DNA of 64,000 bases from JAKANT01 sp035502095 (GTDB taxonomy: Bacteria > Pseudomonadota > Gammaproteobacteria > Burkholderiales > Burkholderiaceae_F): assembly GCA_035502095.1 (NCBI GenBank), contig DATJUX010000040.1, forward strand, positions 248,001-312,000, written 5' to 3'. A program made the translations under genes and the position numbers. The first letter of the stretch is position 1. Every line of letters begins with the position of its first letter. Shown one piece after another: positions 26,934-35,428 of this stretch. The notes below the pieces were generated by a model, which ran no database searches, was not told where the DNA came from, and saw nothing but the letters and a program-made list of their open reading frames with translations.

Positions 26934-27716
26934 ATGAGCGTCGAAGTCCCGCGTCCCGTGCTCAAGGACAGCAAGGCACTGGTGTGCGGAATCGCCAACG
27001 AATACTCGATCGCCTATGGATGCGCCAAGGCGTTCCGCGAACTCGGCGCCGACCTCGCGATCACGTACGCCACCGAGAAGTCGAAGTCGTACGTCGAACC
27101 TCTCGCGCGTGAACTGGAAGCGCCCATCTTCATGCCTCTCGATGTCACGCAGCCGGGGCAACTGGAGGCGGTCTTCGCAGCCATCGAGAAGACCTGGGGG
27201 CGCCTGGACATACTGGTGCATTCCATTGCGTGGGCGCCCAAGGGCGACCTGCAGGGTGGCTTGCTGAACTGCTCGGCCGAGGGCTTCGCCAAGGCGATGG
27301 ACATCTCCTGCCACTCGTTCATCCGGATGGCCCGCCTGGCGGCACCGTTGATGACGCGCGGCGGCACGATGTTCACGATGAGCTACTACGGTGCCAACAA
27401 GGTGGTGCCAAACTACAACGTTATGGGCCCGGTGAAAGCCGCGCTCGAGGCATCGGCGCGCTACCTCGCCTACGAACTCGGGCCGAAGGGTATCCGCGTG
27501 CATCCCATTTCGCCCGGGCCGCTGAAGACGCGCGCGGCGTCCGGCCTCAAGGACTTCGACCTGTTGCTCAATGAAGCAGCGGCACGCGCGCCGATCGGAG
27601 AACTGGTCGACATCATGGACGTGGGGTTCGCGTGCGCGTTCCTCGCGACGCCCTATGCGAGGCGCCTGTCCGGAGAAACGCTTTACGTCGACGGTGGCGT
27701 GCACATCACCGCATAG
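26934..27716 (+). CDS. fabI: Enoyl-[acyl-carrier-protein] reductase (NADH)
   Basis: A 260-residue short-chain dehydrogenase relative performing the last reduction of fatty-acid elongation. The FabI form of the nucleotide loop is GIANEYSIAYGCAKAF. The catalytic Tyr161-x6-Lys168 pair is YNVMGPVK, the spacing that marks FabI rather than ordinary SDRs (Tyr-x3-Lys). SPGPLKTRAASGL is the substrate-loop motif. It has a good ribosome site (AAGGA) and follows the DUF3141 gene on the same strand, so the two are probably co-transcribed. Confidence 0.94.
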   Translation: MSVEVPRPVLKDSKALVCGIANEYSIAYGCAKAFRELGADLAITYATEKSKSYVEPLARELEAPIFMPLDVTQPGQLEAVFAAIEKTWGRLDILVHSIAWAPKGDLQGGLLNCSAEGFAKAMDISCHSFIRMARLAAPLMTRGGTMFTMSYYGANKVVPNYNVMGPVKAALEASARYLAYELGPKGIRVHPISPGPLKTRAASGLKDFDLLLNEAAARAPIGELVDIMDVGFACAFLATPYARRLSGETLYVDGGVHITA

Positions 27717-27736
27717 GGCGGCCGCCACAAGGTGAT

Positions 27737-27814
<78 letters not shown>

Positions 27815-27843
27815 CGAGCGGCGGATTGTACAGCGCGCCTTCC

Positions 27844-28224
27844 TCAGGTCATCGAGCGCGTGAGCAGCGAGCGAATGGCCTCGATCTCCGCGCGCAATTC
27901 GTGCACGTCCAGCGGCGGCGGAGCTTCGTTTTCAGGCACCGGGGACGGTCCACGATCGGTCGCGTCGAGACGGTTGCGCGCGCCGCTGATGGTGAAGCGC
28001 TGCTCGTAGAGCAGTTCGCGGATGCGTCGAACCAGCAGCACCTCGTGATGCTGGTAGTAACGCCGGTTGCCGTTGCGCTTGATCGGGCGCAACTGCGTGA
28101 ATTCCTGCTCCCAGTAGCGCAACACGTGCGGCTTGACGCCGCAAAGCTCGCTCACCTCACCGATCGTGAAGTAGCGCTTGGGCGGAATCGGAGGCAGTTT
28201 GTCCGGACCGTCGAATCGCTGCAT
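27844..28224 (-). CDS. MerR-family transcriptional regulator
   Basis: 126 residues. The N-terminal winged HTH (RYFTIGEVSELCGVKPHVLRYWEQEF) and wing (IKRNGNRRYYQHHEVLLVRRI) are canonical MerR features. After it comes a short helix and a C-terminal tail with no ligand domain and no metal-binding Cys. This compact MerR is typically the last gene of the pheST-ihfA block in beta- and gammaproteobacteria. Its regulon is unknown. Confidence 0.9.
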   Translation of the reverse strand: MQRFDGPDKLPPIPPKRYFTIGEVSELCGVKPHVLRYWEQEFTQLRPIKRNGNRRYYQHHEVLLVRRIRELLYEQRFTISGARNRLDATDRGPSPVPENEAPPPLDVHELRAEIEAIRSLLTRSMT

Positions 28225-28286
28225 GGGATCAAGGCGCTCCCCGCATCAGCCACCGCAGGGCGGCCGGCGGGATTTTCATTGACCGC

Positions 28287-28670
28287 TCAGTGCACCTCGG
28301 GCGGCTGGGTGACGGTGGCTTTGAGCTTCTGACTTGCGTGGAACGTGACGACGCGGCGCGCCGTGATGGCGATCTCCTCGCCCGTCTTGGGATTGCGTCC
28401 CGGGCGTTGCGGTTTGTCGCGCAGTAGGAAATTGCCGAATCCGGAAAGCTTGACCGACTCCCCGCGCTCGAGCGCCAGGCGGATCTCGTCGAAGAAGCTG
28501 TCGACCATGTCCTTCGCCTCGCGCTTGTTCAGGCCGAGGCGCTCGAACAACGCATCGGCGAGCTCGGCCTTGGTCACCGTGCGTGAGTGCCGGTCACCGG
28601 GTCCCTCGCGTCCGCCCGATCCCGGCAGGTCCGGAAACTTGAATGCCCCTGGTTCTTGCTTTGTTTGCAT
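28287..28670 (-). CDS. ihfA: Integration host factor subunit alpha
   Basis: 127 residues. The core TKAELADALFERLGLNKREA, SVKLSGFGNF, RPGRNPKTGEE and ITARRVVTF is clear IHF-alpha, including the DNA-intercalating Pro in the PGRNPKTGE arm. Relative to the roughly 100-residue E. coli protein there are about 30 extra N-terminal residues (MQTKQEPGAFKFPDLPGSGG onwards). A GTG at 28577 would give the short form, but the ATG at 28670 sits five bases after the pheT stop, so the long form may be real. IHF bends DNA at promoters and recombination sites. Confidence 0.92.
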   Translation of the reverse strand: MQTKQEPGAFKFPDLPGSGGREGPGDRHSRTVTKAELADALFERLGLNKREAKDMVDSFFDEIRLALERGESVKLSGFGNFLLRDKPQRPGRNPKTGEEIAITARRVVTFHASQKLKATVTQPPEVH

Positions 28671-28675
28671 GGCGT

Positions 28676-31132
28676 CTACTGCCGCAGTCTCGCACCGACG
28701 GCTTGTCTCAGACCATCGACGAGAGCGCCGACCGCAGCATCAGCTTCGGTGTCGCTCAATGTCTTTTCAGTATCTTGCAGAACAATTCGGAAGGCAAGGC
28801 TTTTCTCTTTAATTAACAACGCGTTAGCGCCCGCTTCCGCGACTTTCCTTGAATCGGCGACCGGCGCGCGATACAGATCGAACAAACGTATGTCGCGCAG
28901 GCAGGCGAGACGCGCGTCGGCTCCGGCCAGCTCGCGGACCGTGTCGAACACCTTTTGCACCGGTGTTTCGACGTCTACCCACAAGGCTACGTCGCGAATC
29001 ACCGCCGGGAAGCGGGCCACCGGCCGGAATTTCGGCAACGTGGATCGCCTGAGCGGCTCGGCGTCGACTTCAAACAGGACCGGAGGGCGTGGCAGATCGT
29101 ATTTCTGCTGCAGGCGCGGGTGCAGTTCCCCGACCCCACCGATCGGCGCGCCGTCAACAAAGATCCGCGCACAACGCCCTGGATGGAAGGCCGGGTGGGT
29201 GCCGGCATCGAAACGGACGTCGCGCCGCGCCAGCAACCGCTCGAGATCGCCCTTGACGTCGAAGAAATCCGCCTCGCGTTGCGGCGATGGAAGGCCCCAC
29301 TGTTCATCGTCGGCCGCGCCGAAGGCGAGGCCGGCCAGTCGCTGCGGTTGTGCCACGCCGGCAACTTCGAGCGGACCCGCGGTCACGGTCTGGTCGCGCG
29401 CGAATACCCGCCCCAGTTCGAAGAGGCGGACCCGCGTCGCCTGGCGGTTCAGGTTGAACTTCAACACCGAGATCAAGCCGCCGATCATCGAGGTGCGCAT
29501 TACGCCATAGTGGGCGGCGATGGGATTGACGACGCGGATCGGGTCCGCGTTCGCCATGAAGTCCCGCTCCCAGTCGGCGTCGACGAACGAGAAGGTGACG
29601 ACCTCGAAGTACCCCGCATGTGCCATGGCCGCCCGCAGCGAGTGAAGCGAGGCAAGCGTCTCCGGCTGAGCGTGCATCGCCGCCCGCGCCCGCGGCGGCA
29701 GGGCGGGAATCCGGTCGAATCCCCAGATTCGCGCCACCTCCTCGATCAGGTCCTCCTCGATTGCGAGGTCGAAGCGATAGGAGGGCGGCGTGACGAGGAA
29801 CGCATCACCCTCGCGCTGCGCCTGCAAGCCGAGGCGCTGGAAGACGCTGGCCATCTCAGCCTCGGGCAGGTCGACGCCAATCACCTTGCGGCACCGGGCC
29901 ACCCGCATGCGCACCGGCTCACGCTCCGGGAGGCGCAGAACCTGGTCGTCGATCGGCCCGACGCGCGTTTCGGCGGTACCGCAGATCTCCAGCAGCAAGC
30001 GCGTGATGTACTCGACGTGCTCGGCCGTCGTCGCGAAATCGACACCGCGTTCGAACCGTTGCGCAGCATCGGTCGAGAAGTTGTAGCGGCGCGCTCGCCC
30101 CTGGATCGACTCGGGCCACCAGAAAGCCGCTTCGATGTAGACGTTGCGCGTGTCGAGCGTGACCGCGGTCGCTTCCCCGCCCATCACGCCGGCGAGCGCC
30201 TCCACGCCGTTCGCGTCGCTGATCACGCCGACCCAGTCGTCGACCTGGACCGTCTGTCCGTTCAGCAGTTCCACCTGCTCGCCGCTGCGTCCCCAGCGAA
30301 CCTCGAGGCCGCCGCGCACCTTGTCGAGATCGAAGATGTGGGAAGGGCGGCCAAGCTCGAGCATGACGTAGTTCGAGATATCGACCAGCGCCGAGAGCGG
30401 CCGTTGCCCGCTCAGCGCCAGGCGTTGCTTCATCCAACCGGGGGTCGATGCGCGCGCGTCAAGGCCGCGAACGACGCGCCCCGAAAAGCGGCCGCAAAGG
30501 TCGGGCGCGAGCACCTTCACGGGCAGTCGATCGCCGATCGTGGCCGGGATGGGATCGAACGATGGGAGGCGCAGCGGCGCCCCGGTCAGGGCGGCGACCT
30601 CGCGCGCAACGCCGGCCACACTCAGGCAGTCACCGCGGTTGGGAGTCAGCTTGATCGTGAAGCGCCGGTCATCGAGGTGCAGGACCGCGCGTACGTCCTG
30701 GCCGATCGGGGCGTCCGCGGGCAGCACCAGCAGGCCCGAATGATCGTCCGACATGCCGAGTTCGCGCGCCGAGCAGAGCATCCCCTGCGATTCGACGCCG
30801 CGCATGCGGGTCGGCTTGATCCTCAAGCCACCCGGCAACTCCGCGCCCTCGAGCGCGCAGGGTGCGCGCATACCGGCGACGACATTCGGGGCGCCGCAGA
30901 CGATCGAAAGCCTTGTTCCGGTCCCCGCGTCGACCGTACACACCGTCAGCTTGTCGGCGTTCGGATGACGCTCGACCGCGAGCACGTGGCCGACCACGAC
31001 GCGCGAAAACGGCGGTGCGGCGGGTTGGACGTCCTCGACCTCGAGGCCAGCCATTGTCAACTTCTCTGCGATCGCCTGCGCCGGCAACGGCGGGTCGACG
31101 AACGCACGCAGCCAATTTTCGGAGACGTCCAT
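28676..31132 (-). CDS. pheT: Phenylalanyl-tRNA synthetase beta subunit
   Basis: 818 residues, the usual bacterial size. N-terminal EMAP/tRNA-binding domain (VVVGHVLAVERHPNADKLTVC), the B3/B4 editing core (AALTGAPLRL, LSALVDISNYVMLELGRP), a B5 domain, and the C-terminal FDX-ACB anticodon domain (FRPVARFPAVIRDVALWVD). It forms an alpha2-beta2 enzyme with PheS, which ends 15 bp upstream. ihfA follows. Confidence 0.97.
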   Translation of the reverse strand: MDVSENWLRAFVDPPLPAQAIAEKLTMAGLEVEDVQPAAPPFSRVVVGHVLAVERHPNADKLTVCTVDAGTGTRLSIVCGAPNVVAGMRAPCALEGAELPGGLRIKPTRMRGVESQGMLCSARELGMSDDHSGLLVLPADAPIGQDVRAVLHLDDRRFTIKLTPNRGDCLSVAGVAREVAALTGAPLRLPSFDPIPATIGDRLPVKVLAPDLCGRFSGRVVRGLDARASTPGWMKQRLALSGQRPLSALVDISNYVMLELGRPSHIFDLDKVRGGLEVRWGRSGEQVELLNGQTVQVDDWVGVISDANGVEALAGVMGGEATAVTLDTRNVYIEAAFWWPESIQGRARRYNFSTDAAQRFERGVDFATTAEHVEYITRLLLEICGTAETRVGPIDDQVLRLPEREPVRMRVARCRKVIGVDLPEAEMASVFQRLGLQAQREGDAFLVTPPSYRFDLAIEEDLIEEVARIWGFDRIPALPPRARAAMHAQPETLASLHSLRAAMAHAGYFEVVTFSFVDADWERDFMANADPIRVVNPIAAHYGVMRTSMIGGLISVLKFNLNRQATRVRLFELGRVFARDQTVTAGPLEVAGVAQPQRLAGLAFGAADDEQWGLPSPQREADFFDVKGDLERLLARRDVRFDAGTHPAFHPGRCARIFVDGAPIGGVGELHPRLQQKYDLPRPPVLFEVDAEPLRRSTLPKFRPVARFPAVIRDVALWVDVETPVQKVFDTVRELAGADARLACLRDIRLFDLYRAPVADSRKVAEAGANALLIKEKSLAFRIVLQDTEKTLSDTEADAAVGALVDGLRQAVGARLRQ

Positions 31133-31147
31133 GCCCGTGCTTCGCGA

Positions 31148-32191
31148 TCAGCTGAACTGTTGCAGGAAACGCAGGTCGCCGTCGAAGAACAGGCGCAGAT
31201 CGTCGATGCCATAGCGCAGCATCGCGAGCCGCTCGAGGCCCGAACCGAACGCGAAACCGATGTGGCGCTCGGGGTCGAGCCCGAAGTTGCGCACCACCGT
31301 AGGGTGAACCTGGCCGGCACCCGAGATCTCGAGCCATGCGCCTTTCAGCTGCCCGCTGCCGAACATCATGTCGATCTCCGCCGACGGCTCCGTGAACGGG
31401 AAGAACGAAGGCCGGAAGCGCACCTGCAGGTCGTCCGTCTCGAAGAAGCGGCGCAGGAAATCGGTATACACCCCCTTCAGGTCGGCGAAGCTCACGTTCC
31501 CGTCGATCCACAGCCCTTCGACCTGGTGAAACATCGGCGAATGCGTGGCGTCGGAATCGACGCGATAGGTGCGTCCCGGCGCGATGACCTTGATCGGCGG
31601 CGTGTGCGCGGCGTCGGCATGGCGGGCGCCGTGGATGCGCGCGTAGCGGACCTGCATGTTCGAGGTGTGCGTTCGTAGCATCAGCGGCTTGCCGTCGACG
31701 TCGTTCGCGTCCACGTAGAACGTGTCCTGCATCGAGCGTGCCGGATGGTTCTCCGGGTTGTTGAGCGCGGTGAAATTGTTCCAGTCGTTCTCGATCTCGG
31801 GCCCGTCGGCGACGTCGAAACCGATCGACCCGAAGATCTCCTCGACGCGCATCCACGTGCGGACGATCGGATGGATTCCTCCGGCGCTGCGCTTGCGTCC
31901 GGGCAGCGTGACGTCGATCGACTGTTGCGCGAGGCGTGCGACCAGTTCGTCTTCCGCGAGCTGGGCGCGCCGCGCTTCGAGCAACGCCTCGATCTCCTGC
32001 TTGACGGCATTTACGCGCGCGCCTTGCGCGCGCTTCTCGTCCGGCGCGAGCTTTGCCAGGCCCTTCAGCAGATCGGTGACGCTGCCGGCCTTGCCGAGAA
32101 ACCGCGCCTTTTCGTTTTCGAGCGCGGCCGGCGACTGTGCCGCGGCGAATGCGGCCCGGGCCGATGCGACCAGTTGTTCGAGTGGTTCCAT
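31148..32191 (-). CDS. pheS: Phenylalanyl-tRNA synthetase alpha subunit
   Basis: A 347-residue class II catalytic subunit. N-terminal coiled coil (1-90), motif 2 (TSNMQVRYARIHG...ARHADAAH and GRTYRVDSDATHSPMFHQ), RPSFFPFTEPSAEIDM for the Phe pocket, and motif 3 GLERLAMLRYGI. There is no clear ribosome binding site before the ATG at 32191. Instead a GC-rich hairpin and T-rich stretch abut it. This suggests control at this junction. Confidence 0.97.
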   Translation of the reverse strand: MEPLEQLVASARAAFAAAQSPAALENEKARFLGKAGSVTDLLKGLAKLAPDEKRAQGARVNAVKQEIEALLEARRAQLAEDELVARLAQQSIDVTLPGRKRSAGGIHPIVRTWMRVEEIFGSIGFDVADGPEIENDWNNFTALNNPENHPARSMQDTFYVDANDVDGKPLMLRTHTSNMQVRYARIHGARHADAAHTPPIKVIAPGRTYRVDSDATHSPMFHQVEGLWIDGNVSFADLKGVYTDFLRRFFETDDLQVRFRPSFFPFTEPSAEIDMMFGSGQLKGAWLEISGAGQVHPTVVRNFGLDPERHIGFAFGSGLERLAMLRYGIDDLRLFFDGDLRFLQQFS

Positions 32192-32193
32192 CG

Positions 32194-32231
32194 CAAAAGA
32201 AATCGGGGCCCGCCGCTCCGGCCAGGCCCCG
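32194..32231 (-). terminator. Terminator-like hairpin between rplT and pheS
   Basis: On the minus strand, CGGGGCC (32231-32225) pairs with GGCCCCG (32210-32204), followed by ATTTCTTTTG and then the pheS ATG. It is in the 75-bp rplT-pheS gap. It could be a partial terminator, an attenuator lowering pheST relative to the ribosomal protein genes, or an mRNA structure shaping pheS initiation. In E. coli an attenuator with the pheM leader peptide sits at this junction. No Phe-rich leader is visible here. Confidence 0.5.
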
Positions 32232-32266
32232 TATTCATTTCCCCTGCGCCGTCGGCGCGTTGAGTC

Positions 32267-32623
32267 TCAGGCGAGGCTGGCTTTGACCTTGTCGACGATC
32301 GCCGCAAAACCCGGCTTGTCGACGACGGCCATGTCGGCGAGCACCTTGCGATCGATCTCGATCGAGGCCTTGCGCAATCCTGCCACGAACGCCGAATAGG
32401 AAAGGCCCTGCTCACGCACCGCTGCGTTGATGCGCGCGATCCACAGCGAGCGGAAGACGCGCTTGCGCTGGCGCCGGTCGCGATAGGCGTACTGCCCGGC
32501 CTTCATGAGCGCTTCCTTGGCCACGCGGTACACGCTCTTGCGGCGTTGCGTGTAGCCCTTGGCCTGGCTCAGTACCTTCTTGTGCCGCGCGCGCGCGGTC
32601 ACGCCACGTTTTACTCGGGGCAT
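32267..32623 (-). CDS. rplT: 50S ribosomal protein L20
   Basis: 118 residues, starting MPRVKRGVTARARHKKVL, with the basic N-terminal tail and RIARINAAVREQGLSYSAF core of L20. It is needed for early 50S assembly. In several bacteria L20 also represses its own rpmI-rplT operon by binding the leader RNA. It is 12 bp downstream of rpmI. Confidence 0.98.
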   Translation of the reverse strand: MPRVKRGVTARARHKKVLSQAKGYTQRRKSVYRVAKEALMKAGQYAYRDRRQRKRVFRSLWIARINAAVREQGLSYSAFVAGLRKASIEIDRKVLADMAVVDKPGFAAIVDKVKASLA

Positions 32624-32635
32624 CGCGTCTCTCCC

Positions 32636-32833
32636 TTACGCGTAGGGCAGCATGCGCCGCACCGACGTGGCGTCGGCCGGATTGATCTCGACCGGACCGC
32701 GCAGGTGGCGCTTTGCCTTGGTGCTCTTCTTGGTCAGGATGTGCCGCTTGAATGCCTGGCCACGCTTGATCGACCCGCTGTTGCGGACGATGAAGCGCTT
32801 GGCGGCGCTCTTTTTCGTCTTCATCTTGGGCAT
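32636..32833 (-). CDS. rpmI: 50S ribosomal protein L35
   Basis: 65 residues, starting MPKMKTKKSAAKRFIVRN and rich in Lys and Arg, the full L35 length. Strong ribosome site AGGAGG upstream of the ATG. It lies between infC and rplT in the conserved infC-rpmI-rplT order. Confidence 0.98.
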   Translation of the reverse strand: MPKMKTKKSAAKRFIVRNSGSIKRGQAFKRHILTKKSTKAKRHLRGPVEINPADATSVRRMLPYA

Positions 32834-32856
32834 GACGCCCTCCTTTCTTCGATGCC

Positions 32857-32892
32857 GGCAGGCGCCCGGTTGCCGGGACTTCGGAGCCTGCC
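32857..32892 (-). promoter_or_regulatory. Nested hairpin in the rpmI leader
   Basis: The 109-bp infC-rpmI gap holds an outer 7-bp stem GGCAGGC/GCCTGCC (32892-32886 with 32863-32857) and an inner 5-bp stem CCCGG/CCGGG closed by a three-base loop. It ends about 23 bases before the rpmI ATG. In E. coli and Bacillus, L20 or upstream structure controls this operon through leader RNA, so this is a candidate site. The sequence alone does not show L20 binding. Confidence 0.4.
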
Positions 32893-32942
32893 TTCACTTG
32901 TATGGCGTTTCGCTTGCAGCGAGCGCACGCGAAAAGTCAGCG

Positions 32943-33464
32943 CTATTTCTTCTTCTTCGGCGCCAGCACCATCACCATCTGGCGCCCTTCCAACTTGGGC
33001 ATCGCCTCGACCTGGCTGAACGCTTCCAGGTCCGTTCGCACGCGCTCGAGGACTTTCAAGCCGAGATCCTGGTGCGCCATCTCGCGGCCGCGAAAGCGCA
33101 TCGTCACCTTGGCCTTGTCGCCTTCCTCGAGGAACTCCTGCAGCTTGCGCACCTTGGTCTGGTAATCGTGATCGTCCGTCGCCGGCCGGAACTTGATCTC
33201 CTTGACGTCGATCACCTTCTGCTTGAGCCGCGCTTCGTGTGCCTTCTTCTGCTCCTGGTACTTGAACTTGCCATAGTCCATCAAGCGACAGACAGGCGGC
33301 ACCGCATTGGGCGCGATCTCGACCAGATCGACATCGGCTTCCTCGGCCATCCGGAAAGCATCGACGAGCTTGACGATTCCCAATGCCTCCCCTTCGAGAC
33401 CTTGCAGGCGAACCTCAGGCGCGCTGATCTCGCCGTTGAGCCGATGCGAACGTTCTTGTGCGAT
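32943..33464 (-). CDS. infC: Translation initiation factor IF-3
   Basis: 173 residues when started at the non-standard codon ATC at 33464, which follows GGAGG with a 7-base spacer. The resulting N-terminus (AQERSHRLNGEIS) is the conserved IF-3 start. The first in-frame ATG/GTG-type option is 27 codons later and would delete this part. N-domain PNAVPPVCRLMDYGKFKYQ, linker KKAHEARLKQ, C-domain VRKLQEFLEEGDKAKVTMRFRGRE. Rare AUU/AUC/AUA starts let IF-3 repress its own translation. It lies 24 bp after thrS. Confidence 0.97.
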   Translation of the reverse strand: MAQERSHRLNGEISAPEVRLQGLEGEALGIVKLVDAFRMAEEADVDLVEIAPNAVPPVCRLMDYGKFKYQEQKKAHEARLKQKVIDVKEIKFRPATDDHDYQTKVRKLQEFLEEGDKAKVTMRFRGREMAHQDLGLKVLERVRTDLEAFSQVEAMPKLEGRQMVMVLAPKKKK

Positions 33465-33488
33465 GGGTGAACCTCCAAAAGGTAAAAA

Positions 33489-35414
33489 CTAAGCCGTGCC
33501 GCCCACTTGGCGTCGCAGCGCGACGTCTTCAAGGACTCGCGCCACAAACGCGTCGCCGGACATCACGCCCAGATCGACGCCGCCTCGGGCTCGCACGGCC
33601 ACCTTCCCCGCCTGCGTCTCCTTGTCGCCGACGACGGCGATGTAAGGAATCTTCTGCAGGCTGAGGGCGCGGATCTTATAGCTGATCTTCTCGTTGCGCA
33701 AATCCGCCTCGGCTCTAACACCTTGTTTTTTCAGCGCTTGCGCGACCTGTGCCGCATATCCGGCCTGTCCCTCGGAGATGTTCGCCACGGCCACCTGCAC
33801 GGGTGCCAGCCACGGCGGCATGGCACCGGCGAAATGCTCGATCAGCATGCCGATGAACCGCTCGAACGAGCCAATGATGGCCCGGTGGAGCATCACCGGC
33901 ACTTTGCGGGTGTTGTCTTCGGCCACGTACTCCGCGCCGAGGCGCCCGGGCATTTCGAAATCCACCTGCATCGTCCCGCACTGCCAGGGGCGCCCGAGCG
34001 CATCCTTCAGCGTGTACTCGATCTTGGGTCCATAAAAGGCGCCCTCACCCGGCGCAAGACTGAACCCGACCCCCGAGCGACGCAACGACTCCTTCAGCGC
34101 CTCCTCGGCCCGATCCCAGTTCTCGTCCGAACCGATACGCTTGTCCGGGCGCAGCGCCACGCGATAAAGGATCTGATCGAATCCGAAGTCGTGGTAGACC
34201 TTCTGCAGCAGCGCCGTGTAGGCGACGCACTCCTCGAGGATCTGCTCTTCCGTGCAAAAAATGTGGCCGTCGTCCTGCGTGAAGCCGCGCACGCGCATCA
34301 TGCCGTGCAGGGCGCCCGACGGCTCGTTGCGATGGCATGCACCGAACTCGCCATAGCGGAGCGGCAGCTCGCGATAGCTGTGCAGGTTGGCGTTGTAGAT
34401 CTGGATATGCCCCGGACAGTTCATCGGCTTGACCGCGTACGCGCGATGTTCCGATTCCGTCGTGAACATGTTCTCGCGATAGTTCTGCCAGTGCCCCGTG
34501 CGCTCCCACAACGAGCGGTCGAGGATCTGCGGCGCGCGCACTTCCTGATAGCCGTTGTCCTGGTACACGCGGCGCATGTACTGCTCGACCTGCTGCCAGA
34601 TCGCCCAGCCGCGCGGGTGCCAGAAGACGAGCCCTGGAGCCTCCTCCTGCATGTGGAACAGATCGAGTTCGCGCCCGAGCTTGCGGTGATCGCGCCTTTC
34701 GGCCTCCTCGAGCATCTTGAGGTAGGCGTCCTGCTCCTCCTTCCTGGCCCAGGCCGTGCCGTAGATGCGCTGGAGCATCTCGTTGCGGCTGTCGCCGCGC
34801 CAATACGCACCGGCGAGTTTCATCAGCTTGAAGACCTTCAGCTTGCCCGTCGACGGCACGTGCGGCCCACGGCAGAGGTCGATGAAACTGCCCTCGCGAT
34901 AGAGTGAAATCGACTCGTTGGCCGGAATCGAGGCGATGATCTCGGCCTTGTACTTCTCACCGATCGACTCGAAAAACTTCACCGCATCGTCGCGCTTCCA
35001 CACCTCGCGCGTGACCGGCTCGTCCTTGCGCGCAAGCTCGCCCATCTTCTTCTCGATCGCCTCGAGGTCATCGGGCGTGAAGGGGCGCTTGTACGAGAAG
35101 TCGTAGTAGAAGCCGTTGTCGATCACGGGCCCGATCGTCACCTGCGCGTCGGGAAACAGTTCCTTGACCGCGTAGGCGAGCAGATGCGCCGTCGAGTGGC
35201 GCAGGACGTCGAGGCCGTCCGGATCCTTGTCCGTCACGATCGCCACGGTGGCGTCGTGATCGATGACGTACGCCGTGTCGACGAGCTTGCCGTCGACACG
35301 CCCTGCGAGCGCCGCTTTCGCGAGGCCCGGCCCGATCGAAGCCGCGACATCGGCGACGCTGAGCGGGTGGTCGAACCCTCGCTTCGAGCCGTCGGGCAAT
35401 TGCACTGAAATCAT
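33489..35414 (-). CDS. thrS: Threonyl-tRNA synthetase
   Basis: 641 residues from MISVQLPDGSKRGFD, with GGAG six bases upstream of the ATG. N-terminal TGS domain (1-62), editing domain with HSTAHLLA, class II catalytic core with the zinc ligand Cys in KPMNCPGHIQIYN, motif 2 YGEFGACHRNEPSGALHGMMRVRGF, and a C-terminal anticodon domain (VAVANISEGQAGYAAQVAQAL). It heads thrS-infC-rpmI-rplT-pheS-pheT-ihfA. A leader ORF and terminator hairpin directly upstream suggest attenuation control. Confidence 0.97.
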   Translation of the reverse strand: MISVQLPDGSKRGFDHPLSVADVAASIGPGLAKAALAGRVDGKLVDTAYVIDHDATVAIVTDKDPDGLDVLRHSTAHLLAYAVKELFPDAQVTIGPVIDNGFYYDFSYKRPFTPDDLEAIEKKMGELARKDEPVTREVWKRDDAVKFFESIGEKYKAEIIASIPANESISLYREGSFIDLCRGPHVPSTGKLKVFKLMKLAGAYWRGDSRNEMLQRIYGTAWARKEEQDAYLKMLEEAERRDHRKLGRELDLFHMQEEAPGLVFWHPRGWAIWQQVEQYMRRVYQDNGYQEVRAPQILDRSLWERTGHWQNYRENMFTTESEHRAYAVKPMNCPGHIQIYNANLHSYRELPLRYGEFGACHRNEPSGALHGMMRVRGFTQDDGHIFCTEEQILEECVAYTALLQKVYHDFGFDQILYRVALRPDKRIGSDENWDRAEEALKESLRRSGVGFSLAPGEGAFYGPKIEYTLKDALGRPWQCGTMQVDFEMPGRLGAEYVAEDNTRKVPVMLHRAIIGSFERFIGMLIEHFAGAMPPWLAPVQVAVANISEGQAGYAAQVAQALKKQGVRAEADLRNEKISYKIRALSLQKIPYIAVVGDKETQAGKVAVRARGGVDLGVMSGDAFVARVLEDVALRRQVGGTA

Positions 35415-35428
35415 GCTGTTCTCCAGCA

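Noticed and set aside
28955..31678. A 907-codon plus-strand open frame opposite pheT and pheS.
   Set aside because: A shadow of two essential, motif-confirmed synthetase subunits; no start signal or domain.
32192..32266. A pheM-like Phe-rich leader peptide before pheS.
   Set aside because: The only ORF there encodes one Phe in its first 13 codons and continues into pheS out of frame. The hairpin is real, but the leader is not.
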